IMG/VR virus record: IMGVR_UViG_3300023294_000099
Coordinates: 1-23,884 of that record
Strand: one strand, 5' to 3'
DNA length: 23,884 nt
Origin: a virus
The notes under the pieces were generated by a model, which saw only the letters and a list, made by a program, of their open reading frames with translations, was not told the DNA's origin and made no database searches. This document shows positions 4,597-10,978 of the stretch, piece by piece; the first letter of the stretch is position 1; the number at the start of each line of letters is the position of its first letter. The position numbers were made by a program, and so were the translations under genes.

Positions 4597-4989
4597 ATGA
4601 AGAAAGAGTTTAATTTAAAGGGAGACAAGAGAGCATTTTTTAAGTTGTACATTCAATTGTTGTCAATACAGAATCCTATAAGCACATTAAGAAAACAAGA
4701 TAGGGACGTATTAGCAACAGTTATGTACAACCATGCTGTTATTGCCAGTGAGTATAAAGATGCTGACAACCCAAAGAAATGGAGAGCATTGTTCTCATAT
4801 GAGAATAGATTAAAGATGATTGATGAATGTAATATGGCTGAAGCAGGATTTGCTAACTGCCTTACATCATTAAGGAAGAATAAACTACTTGATGCTGACA
4901 ATAGATTACACACAGTATTAAGAGTGTACCCTGATAAAGCTAATAGTGTAGTGTTTAATATTAATTTAAAAGAAGAGACAGGTGAGTAA
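4597..4989 (+). CDS. Winged-helix-like DNA-binding protein, 130 aa
   Basis: The frame is open from a TTG at 4564, but ATG 4597 is chosen because the promoter element 4577-4584 would lie inside the longer version. The product starts MKKEFNLKGDKRAFFKLYIQ. A helix-rich N-terminal part with LRKQDRDVLATVMY (about 31-44) is followed by LKMIDECNMAEAGFANCLTSL (residues in pieces, about 76-96) and RKNKLLDADNRLHTVLRVYP, the helix-turn-helix plus wing pattern of a small winged-helix domain. This layout is common in Bacteroidota phage proteins near the start of the packaging region. A transcriptional or replication-control role is likely but inferred. Having its own promoter and operator-like repeats suggests autoregulation. 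It overlaps the next ORF by eight bases. Confidence 0.6.
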   Translation: MKKEFNLKGDKRAFFKLYIQLLSIQNPISTLRKQDRDVLATVMYNHAVIASEYKDADNPKKWRALFSYENRLKMIDECNMAEAGFANCLTSLRKNKLLDADNRLHTVLRVYPDKANSVVFNINLKEETGE

Positions 4990-5215
4990 AGAAGAGAGAA
5001 TGGTAGGTAATACTACTAGGATGGTTGATAAATGTATACAAGATTTATTTACTACAGGAACTTGTATTTGTAGAGATAATATAGATGTTAAAAAGGCTCA
5101 TTATGAAGTATATAAAAAAGTAGACACCAGACTAAAAACTGAGCATTATAGTACGTGGCGTACTACCATAACAGATCACAAAACTTGGACTATTTCATTA
5201 TCTAAAGATGATTGA
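4982..5215 (+). CDS. Hypothetical protein, 77 aa, GTG start
   Basis: Read from GTG 4982, overlapping the previous stop by eight bases (N-terminus MSKEERMVGNTTR); ATG 5000 is an alternative start that would give a 71-residue product. The protein is polar with a cysteine pair (TGTCICRDN, about 26-34) and a tryptophan-rich end (YSTWRTTITDHKTWTISL, about 56-73). It ends TGA in a frame overlapping the next ATG (5208). No family recognised. Confidence 0.55.
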   Translation: MSKEERMVGNTTRMVDKCIQDLFTTGTCICRDNIDVKKAHYEVYKKVDTRLKTEHYSTWRTTITDHKTWTISLSKDD

Positions 5216-5450
5216 TGATAACAAACTTGAGATTATCCGTAAAGTAGCTAAAGAGCATGGTATATCACCTACAGTATTAGCAAGAGCATGGACGAATCAG
5301 TTTAAAGTTGTTAAAGAAGAGATGCAGAAAGCAGAGAAAGGCAACTATGAATCATTCCCTGTAATATATCTAAGAAGGTTAGGTAAGTTTGTACCAAGCA
5401 AAGGAATGATTACACATATGACTAAGAATAGTAAAAGACATGAAAAGTAA
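5208..5450 (+). CDS. Possible HU/IHF-like DNA-bending protein, 80 aa
   Basis: Residues 6-20 (KLEIIRKVAKEHGIS), 21-42 (a second helix ending KVVKEEMQKAEKG) and 48-64 (FPVIYLRRLGKFVPSKG) follow the HU/IHF plan: two N-terminal helices, then a strand ending in the Gly-x-Phe turn that begins the DNA-binding arm. HU-type proteins are about 90 residues; this one is shorter and lacks the proline-tipped arm in recognisable form, so any DNA contact must differ. crAss-like phages do carry IHF-like proteins in this part of the genome, from general knowledge. A structural, non-DNA-bending role is the alternative. It overlaps both neighbouring genes. Confidence 0.45.
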   Translation: MIDDNKLEIIRKVAKEHGISPTVLARAWTNQFKVVKEEMQKAEKGNYESFPVIYLRRLGKFVPSKGMITHMTKNSKRHEK

Positions 5451-5679
5451 AGATGAAAAAATTAAACAAATTAAAGATATTGCTAGTGGTTGGAAGAATT
5501 ATGTCATTAGGAATCCTACTACAGAAGCTGAATCCTTACGTAGAACAGCTATATGTGTGGAATGTCCTCTTTTAAAGAATGATGGTATTACTAGATGTGA
5601 AGTATGTAATTGCCCTACAGCTATGATGACTAGAAGTGAGAATAAAGAATGTGAACATCCAGAAGGAAGTAAATGGTAG
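5440..5679 (+). CDS. Zinc-ribbon phage protein, 79 aa
   Basis: Cysteines C39, C42, C53, C56, C58 and C71 form two CxxC pairs (ICVECP and CEVCNCP) plus a C-terminal C-x-HPEGSKW, the pattern I know from a common small phage zinc protein ending CP..KW. The N-terminal 35 residues are an amphipathic basic helix. The fold should bind one or two zinc ions and probably contacts nucleic acid or a protein partner; the exact role is unknown. Its stop lies in ATGGTAG, shared with the next gene's start, the same seven-base overlap as at 3858. Confidence 0.65.
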   Translation: MKSKDEKIKQIKDIASGWKNYVIRNPTTEAESLRRTAICVECPLLKNDGITRCEVCNCPTAMMTRSENKECEHPEGSKW

Positions 5680-5939
5680 AAGAAAAAGAATTTATTGATT
5701 TAGAAGGAGTTGATGATATTATAATAGCTGGTTATGCAGAAAATATTACAAATATAAGAGATGAACTTGGAGAGATAAAAGGTAAAATATTTAATATGCT
5801 TCATCCGAGTAATGCTCCATTACCCACACAAAGAGAGTTTTGGATATTAGAGAAAATAAATAGAACATTAAGATCTGCTGAAACAGAACTTGAAGAAACA
5901 TATTTTAATATGCATTACAGATGGAAAATAAAGAAATAA
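5673..5939 (+). CDS. Hypothetical helical protein, 88 aa
   Basis: The N-terminus MVEEKEFIDLEGVDD is acidic; two helices follow (ITNIRDELGEIKGKIFNMLH, about 26-45, and FWILEKINRTLRSAETELEE, about 56-75), ending in a basic YRWKIKK. The heptad-like leucine spacing could form a coiled-coil hairpin. No family is recognised. It shares seven bases with the zinc-ribbon gene before it and is followed by a 26-nt gap holding only a 10-codon ORF. Confidence 0.6.
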   Translation: MVEEKEFIDLEGVDDIIIAGYAENITNIRDELGEIKGKIFNMLHPSNAPLPTQREFWILEKINRTLRSAETELEETYFNMHYRWKIKK

Positions 5940-5965
5940 AAGAAGAAAATTAAAGAAATTATGAA

Positions 5966-6157
5966 ATGAGCAGTGTTAAGAGGTTTGTATTGAATGTGTT
6001 TACAAATGGTGAGTTAGATGATGTAGTAGTAGGATTAGAAGAAATTAATGAATACGTTACATCAACAATGCAATACCCAGTAGTAGAAGATAAACAAGAT
6101 GAGTTAGTAGATCTTTATGAGAATGAAAGTGAATTAGAAGAATTTATAGATGAGTGA
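5966..6157 (+). CDS. Hypothetical acidic protein, 63 aa
   Basis: A short ORF beginning MSSVKRFVLNVFTNGELDD with a beta-like N-terminus and a strongly acidic C-terminal half (EDKQDELVDLYENESELEE). It has no cysteines or recognisable motif. The TGA stop overlaps the next gene's ATG by eight bases, and there is no room for a separate promoter, so it should be cotranscribed with its neighbours. Confidence 0.55.
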   Translation: MSSVKRFVLNVFTNGELDDVVVGLEEINEYVTSTMQYPVVEDKQDELVDLYENESELEEFIDE

Positions 6158-6512
6158 AAAGGAAGTATTTACACAGGAAGAGTCATTGAAGAAGACTCCT
6201 AGTGGTATTGAGTACAGTGAGCATAAGTTTGTACGTAATGATGGAGAAGAAGTAAATGTACGTTTTATACGAAGCATGAAACCAAGTAGATTGACTGAGG
6301 ATAATGAAACTTTTGAAGAGTTTAAGATTCGTAGAGCTATGGTTAAGAAAGCTTTAAAGGAAAAGAAAGGTGGTAGATTATTGTGGAATCCGTATCCATT
6401 TGGTAAAGGTACTAAGGGATTGAGCTTTAATGATAAGAATGTAGAGGTAATGGATGCTGTAATAAAACAGTCTCAAAAGAAACAAGAAGAAACTGTAGAT
6501 GCAGGAGAATAA
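6150..6512 (+). CDS. Hypothetical basic protein, 120 aa
   Basis: Starts inside the end of the previous gene. The middle contains a lysine- and arginine-rich helical stretch (FKIRRAMVKKALKEKKGGR, about 52-70) followed by LLWNPYPFGKGTKGLSF, a Gly/Pro/aromatic segment. The charge suggests nucleic-acid or virion-core binding, but no family is recognised. The stop overlaps the start of the 6499 gene by 14 bases. Confidence 0.6.
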   Translation: MSEKEVFTQEESLKKTPSGIEYSEHKFVRNDGEEVNVRFIRSMKPSRLTEDNETFEEFKIRRAMVKKALKEKKGGRLLWNPYPFGKGTKGLSFNDKNVEVMDAVIKQSQKKQEETVDAGE

Positions 6513-6987
6513 ATACTATACACCTACTTTAGAGGAGTTTCATGTTGGGTTTGAATACGAAATAGATTTTCATCCTAAAAGAGATGTTGATAATATAGAC
6601 GAACTCAATGGTATATTCGATACTAAATTAGTGAAAACAGGTAAGTTTGAGAAGAAAGTATTCGATAGTACTACTACTGCTGACCCTCGTGATTTTACTA
6701 ATAAATACTGGAATTTTAAATATTTAGTACGTAATGATTTAATAAGAGTTAAACACCTTACAAAAGAAGATATTGAAAGTTTAGGGTTTAAACCCGATTA
6801 CGATAAAGCTTGGGGAGAACGTATGTGCTTTGAAAATGATTATTGTGCTTTAACTTACCAAGAAGAAAATAATATTTTACAGGTAGTAACTAGAAAAGAT
6901 TACATTTATAAAGGGCTTATCAAAAATAAAAGTGAGTTGCAAAAATTAATGCAACAATTAAATATAAACATAAAAAAAGAAGTATAA
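6499..6987 (+). CDS. Phage protein with YYTP-EFH-GF domain, 162 aa
   Basis: Paralogue of the C-terminal two thirds of the 3858 product. The matched landmarks are KYYTPTLEEFHVGFEYE (5-21), IRVKHLTKEDIESLGF (82-97) and LIKNKSELQKLMQQLNI (140-156). Between the first and second it has a longer insertion rich in charged residues, and it lacks the 78-residue N-terminal extension. This is the form I recall as widespread in Bacteroidota phages, without known function. Having two copies 2 kb apart in one genome suggests duplication followed by divergence rather than redundancy. It ends TAATG, sharing one base with the next start. Confidence 0.65.
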   Translation: MQENKYYTPTLEEFHVGFEYEIDFHPKRDVDNIDELNGIFDTKLVKTGKFEKKVFDSTTTADPRDFTNKYWNFKYLVRNDLIRVKHLTKEDIESLGFKPDYDKAWGERMCFENDYCALTYQEENNILQVVTRKDYIYKGLIKNKSELQKLMQQLNINIKKEV

Positions 6988-7550
6988 TGGGTAAGATTTT
7001 AGGGGCAAACGGAGAAACATTAAGTGAGATTAAAATAGATAAAGAAGTATTGAAGGGTAATAAGACTATTGATGCGAAAGTAATTGATGCACATATAGCA
7101 GAATTAGATGCTAAACAGGCTGTAATTAATGCTAGACCATTATTGAAATCTGAGGATATGAAGATTACACCAAGTGGTAGTATGATTATTGCTAGAGGAT
7201 TTCTTAAACCTAAAGAAAAAAGTACAGTAATTAGTCTTGATAAGAAAGATTCTATTGTGCCATGTTTTGAACTTATGAGAGTAGGTCCTAATGTGAATGC
7301 TGCTAGAGACGGTATGTGGGCTACAATTAAAGAACGCTCTGCTGAAACAGTAATTAAATCTACAATGCCTTTTCAAGGAGAACTGTTTTACTTCTTTCAA
7401 GAGGTTGATATTATGTATTTTTATGATGAACAACCAGACCTAGATGATGTGTTAGCTAGTGGAACTACTATTGTAAGAGATCTTACAGAGTATGTTAAGA
7501 TTGATAAAATGAGTAAGCTTAAAGCTAAAGTAACTGAAGTAGATAGTTAA
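6987..7550 (+). CDS. Possible GroES-like co-chaperonin, 187 aa
   Basis: Residues about 55-152 resemble the layout of a GroES fold: a first strand (SGSMIIARGFLKPKEKS, about 64-80), FELMRVGPNVN (about 94-104; compare the V-AVGPG strand of GroES) and, at the end, ELFYFFQEVDIMYFYDE (about 131-147; compare the final ..E-DI-A strand). The N-terminal 55 residues and the C-terminal 40 are extra. A phage co-chaperonin acting with host GroEL in capsid folding would fit a gene just ahead of the head module. The mobile loop is not clearly identifiable, so this may be only a similar beta barrel. A structure prediction would decide. Confidence 0.4.
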   Translation: MGKILGANGETLSEIKIDKEVLKGNKTIDAKVIDAHIAELDAKQAVINARPLLKSEDMKITPSGSMIIARGFLKPKEKSTVISLDKKDSIVPCFELMRVGPNVNAARDGMWATIKERSAETVIKSTMPFQGELFYFFQEVDIMYFYDEQPDLDDVLASGTTIVRDLTEYVKIDKMSKLKAKVTEVDS

Positions 7551-7877
7551 ATGAAGGTATACCCAGAGTACGATAGTTTGTTTTATAATAGCTCCAAAGG
7601 AGAAACCCACTGGTACAGTATAATGTGTGATGTAAGGGTTCTAAGAGATGGTAAATACTACTTATTTCTTGTAAGAGTAGATACAGAGTCTAATGGTAAG
7701 AAAAGAAATACAGTAGAAAAGAACTTTGCTTCTTTTATAAAAGCTGTACATGACGTAGTTTGTTTTGGTGACCCTACTGTAGAGATCAATTTGGGTAATG
7801 GTATTAAAAGAGGTATTAAATTAGACCCAGACCAAACAAGTGAGGTGGATAGACTTAAAGCAATAAAAGAAGCATGA
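7551..7877 (+). CDS. Hypothetical protein, 108 aa
   Basis: Begins immediately after the previous stop and ends in TGA overlapping the next ATG (7874). The N-terminal half is beta-rich (THWYSIMCDVRVL, YYLFLVRVDTES), the rest mixed, with a charged C-terminus. Aromatic content is high (several W and Y within the first 45 residues). It might be a small beta-sandwich protein associated with the neighbouring gene, but nothing diagnostic is seen. Confidence 0.6.
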   Translation: MKVYPEYDSLFYNSSKGETHWYSIMCDVRVLRDGKYYLFLVRVDTESNGKKRNTVEKNFASFIKAVHDVVCFGDPTVEINLGNGIKRGIKLDPDQTSEVDRLKAIKEA

Positions 7878-8104
7878 AAATTACAATACCTTTAGAAGGT
7901 GATATGAGTTTAAAATCTAGTACTGAAGGTTGGTATCAAGTAGAAGTTGAAACTGCTAAAAAGTATGATATTGATTTAAAAGATTATAAATTGATGAATG
8001 TAACACATGGTATGGCAGAAAGAGGTAAGAATCCCAAACATAATATGAAGTTTGTAGATGCTTATTCTTTAGATTTAGCCGAAATATTTTATCAACAAAA
8101 ATGA
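7874..8104 (+). CDS. Hypothetical protein, 76 aa
   Basis: Starts and ends on ATGA overlaps (7874-7877 and 8101-8104), strongly implying coupled translation with both neighbours. The product opens MKITIPLEGDMSLKSS and ends SLDLAEIFYQQK; it is mixed in charge, with no cysteine and no membrane segment. It lies just upstream of genes for packaging, where small adaptor proteins are common, but no function can be assigned. Confidence 0.6.
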   Translation: MKITIPLEGDMSLKSSTEGWYQVEVETAKKYDIDLKDYKLMNVTHGMAERGKNPKHNMKFVDAYSLDLAEIFYQQK

Positions 8105-8664
8105 AATATCTTTTTGAAGTAGATAAGCAAGGTCGTATTGAATTTGCTCCACAAGTATTAGCTATTAAGGAGTTTAAAGCTTTGTGGAAAAATAGATTAC
8201 CTAATGTAGAGTTAGCTGTTGATGAGATGTCTTTGATATTCTTTTTAGTAGATGTTAGATCTCCTTATATACAACATGAAGAAGAGGGTAGAGTAGTTGA
8301 GATATTATTGGATATTATGCCTCACAACTCTAAATGGAAACCTGATAAATTTGTATTAGCTGCTATGGAAAAGTACAAAGCAATGAGTAGAACTCCTTCT
8401 ATGAACTCATTAGAAAGTGCTCTTAAAGCTCAAAAAAAACTAGATAAATTATTAGATAACATTAATCTTGAGGAAAGAGATTTTAAAAGTAATAAACCCA
8501 TACATGACCCGAAGAAAATTCAGATGATGTTAAAAGATATGCCTAATCTTATTAAAGCCTTACAAGCCACACAAAGACTTGTTATGACTGAGATGGATGA
8601 GGATTTAGAATTACAAGCAGGTAGAGAAAAAGCTGAATTTGAAGATGAAGAAACAAACCTCTGA
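8101..8664 (+). CDS. Helical protein next to TerL, possible small terminase partner, 187 aa
   Basis: The N-terminus MKYLFEVDKQGRIEFAP is followed by helices (IKEFKALWKNRL, MSLIFFLVDVRSPY, DKFVLAAMEKYKAM) and an extended helical segment (SLESALKAQKKLDKLLDN, about 103-120) that could oligomerise. I recall similar proteins directly before the large terminase in Bacteroidota phages. Location and helical, oligomer-like character fit a small terminase, which recognises phage DNA and hands it to TerL, but no helix-turn-helix is evident. The coding ends overlap TerL by about 20 bases. An alternative is a virion-internal protein. Confidence 0.45.
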   Translation: MKYLFEVDKQGRIEFAPQVLAIKEFKALWKNRLPNVELAVDEMSLIFFLVDVRSPYIQHEEEGRVVEILLDIMPHNSKWKPDKFVLAAMEKYKAMSRTPSMNSLESALKAQKKLDKLLDNINLEERDFKSNKPIHDPKKIQMMLKDMPNLIKALQATQRLVMTEMDEDLELQAGREKAEFEDEETNL

Positions 8665-10978
8665 GATACCCTTCTTAGATTTACTATCTTTTGATAGTAT
8701 GATGAAGATTAATTCCATTGAGGATGATAATGTTCGTGCTGAAGTTTTAGAAGCTGTACGTGATATACCTTTTTTGTTTAATCAAACTAAGAAGAATAGA
8801 AGACGTTTAAGCGACTATAAGAGGTGGGATGAACCATACAGCTATGATGAACGAGAAGAGACTTCTGATGGTAGGATAGATGTTAATATAACTGATCCTC
8901 ACGTATTGGTTGATATGGATTACTTTAGAGAAAGAGCACTATACTTTCAGAAGCATGGTGTATATACTCATATAACTCCCAATAGGTATCAAGGTAGTAG
9001 GTATATGCGTTTCTGGAGAGAAGAACAAATTCGTTGTAGAGATGGTTATACAAGAGAGTCTGATGGTGAGTGGATTACTGGGTATCATTATTGGTATTTA
9101 AATTATAGTCCTATACAAATTACTGAGGACATTAAAACAAAAGAACAAAAGAAAGTTAAAAGTGTTACGAAGATGCGTAAAGCAGATCGTAAGAGAGATT
9201 TTCCACGCACATGGGATAGTGATTATTTGTGGTTTCATTACATTGAAAAAGCAGAGCAGAATGGTCATCATGTAGTTAACTTAAAAAGTCGTGGTAGAGG
9301 TTATAGTTATAAAGGAGGTTCTAGTTTAACACGTAATTATTACCATTACAAAGGTAGTAATTCAGTAGCTATTGCTTCTTCAGGAGATTATTTATTAGGT
9401 GATGGTATACTCAACAAAGCTTGGGATATACTTAACTTTATTGATAATAATACTCCGTGGCGTAAATCAAGAGATTACGAAGATAGAAAAGACCATAAGA
9501 AAGCATCTTATAAAGACCCTAAAACTAAAACAGAAAGAGGTATATTATCTGAAATTATTGGTGTAACTACTGGTGGTGATCCTGAAAGAGCAAGGGGTAA
9601 ACGTGCTAAGTTAGTATTATTTGAAGAGTCAGGTAAGTTTCCACACTTTAAAACTACATTAGGTATTGCTAGACCTTCTGTAGAGCAAGGAAATAGTGTA
9701 TTTGGTGTAATTGTAGCTTGGGGTACTGGTGGGACCGCTGGAGCTGATTTTGATGGTATTAAGGAAGCATTTTATAGTCCATCTACGTTTAATATGTTAG
9801 GTATTCCTAATGTATTTGATAAAAAAGTAGCTAAAGGTGCTCAATGTGGTTATTACTGCCCTGAATATATGAGTAGAGAGGGTTGCTATGACACTAATGG
9901 TAATTCAGATGTAATAGCCGCACTTATAGAAACATTTGCAGGTAGAGAAGTTATTAAGAAAAGTTCTAAAGATCCTAACGCACTTACACAAGAAAAAGCC
10001 GATAGGTCTATTACACCGCAGGAGGCATGTATGCGTAAAGAAGGTTCTTTATTTAATGTAGCAGACCTTACAATACATCTTTCAGACGTAGAAACTAGCC
10101 CTAAACAATACACCGATGCTACTTGGAAAGTAAAACTTACAGTAGAATCTGGTAAGATTGCATGGAAGTTAAGTGATAATTATCCTGTAAGACAATATCC
10201 TATAATTGAAAACAAAGGACTTGAGGGTTGTGTAGAAATATTTGAACATCCTATTGAAAGAGATGGAGGAGTACAATCTAATATTTATGTATGTGGAGTT
10301 GACCCTTACGATGATGATATTGCAGGTGGTCCTTCGTTAGGTTGTATACTGGTTACTAACAGATTAACTAGACGTATTGTAGCTGAATATACGGGTAGAC
10401 CAAATACAGCAGAAGAATTTTACGAAGTATGTTATCGTCTTGCTAAGTATTATAATGCAAGAATTAACTACGAGAATAACAAGAAAGGTATGTTTCAATA
10501 CTTTGATAGAATACAAGCTACTTATATGTTATGTGATACTCCAGGAATCTTACGGGATATGGAGATTACTAAAAAGATAGGGTTTGGTAATACTGCTAAA
10601 GGAACTACTGCGACTAAATCAGTAAATAATTGGGGTAATAGTTTAATACGTTCATATCTTATGGAAGCAGCTTATGCTAAAGAAGAAGGTGAACGTAATT
10701 ATAGAACTATAGTATCTCCAGGAATGTTAAAAGAATTAATTGCATACGATCCTGAAATAGGAAACTACGATAGGATTGCTGCGTTAAGAATGGTATTAAT
10801 ATATATGGCAGACTTAGAAAAGTTTGGTGTAACAGACCTTGATGACCATAGTAAAAATAATAGTAAAAAAACAATAGATCCTTTCTTTTTAAGAACAAGA
10901 AAGTCATTAAACGATAGATTTGTAAGCTCTGGATCTGAGCATAACCATAAAAGACCAATAAGACAAAGACGAACATGA
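8645..10978 (+). CDS. terL: Terminase large subunit, DNA-packaging ATPase/nuclease, 777 aa
   Basis: The motor that pumps DNA into the procapsid and cuts it. ATG 8645 is preferred to the upstream TTG 8639. Numbering from the ATG, the ATPase part has a P-loop-like segment NLKSRGRGYSYKGGS (212-226; candidate lysine 223), a Walker B LVLFEE (323-328) where Glu replaces the usual Asp, and a WGTGG coupling motif (359-363). The nuclease part has CGVDP (D553), NYENN (E610) and YDRIAALR (D709), the acidic triad of RNase H-like terminase nucleases. The length exceeds T4 gp17 (610), mainly through an N-terminal extension and an insertion between domains containing several cysteines. It overlaps the portal gene by ATGA, as packaging partners often do. 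The identification is firm, the family position less so. Confidence 0.9.
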   Translation: MKKQTSEIPFLDLLSFDSMMKINSIEDDNVRAEVLEAVRDIPFLFNQTKKNRRRLSDYKRWDEPYSYDEREETSDGRIDVNITDPHVLVDMDYFRERALYFQKHGVYTHITPNRYQGSRYMRFWREEQIRCRDGYTRESDGEWITGYHYWYLNYSPIQITEDIKTKEQKKVKSVTKMRKADRKRDFPRTWDSDYLWFHYIEKAEQNGHHVVNLKSRGRGYSYKGGSSLTRNYYHYKGSNSVAIASSGDYLLGDGILNKAWDILNFIDNNTPWRKSRDYEDRKDHKKASYKDPKTKTERGILSEIIGVTTGGDPERARGKRAKLVLFEESGKFPHFKTTLGIARPSVEQGNSVFGVIVAWGTGGTAGADFDGIKEAFYSPSTFNMLGIPNVFDKKVAKGAQCGYYCPEYMSREGCYDTNGNSDVIAALIETFAGREVIKKSSKDPNALTQEKADRSITPQEACMRKEGSLFNVADLTIHLSDVETSPKQYTDATWKVKLTVESGKIAWKLSDNYPVRQYPIIENKGLEGCVEIFEHPIERDGGVQSNIYVCGVDPYDDDIAGGPSLGCILVTNRLTRRIVAEYTGRPNTAEEFYEVCYRLAKYYNARINYENNKKGMFQYFDRIQATYMLCDTPGILRDMEITKKIGFGNTAKGTTATKSVNNWGNSLIRSYLMEAAYAKEEGERNYRTIVSPGMLKELIAYDPEIGNYDRIAALRMVLIYMADLEKFGVTDLDDHSKNNSKKTIDPFFLRTRKSLNDRFVSSGSEHNHKRPIRQRRT

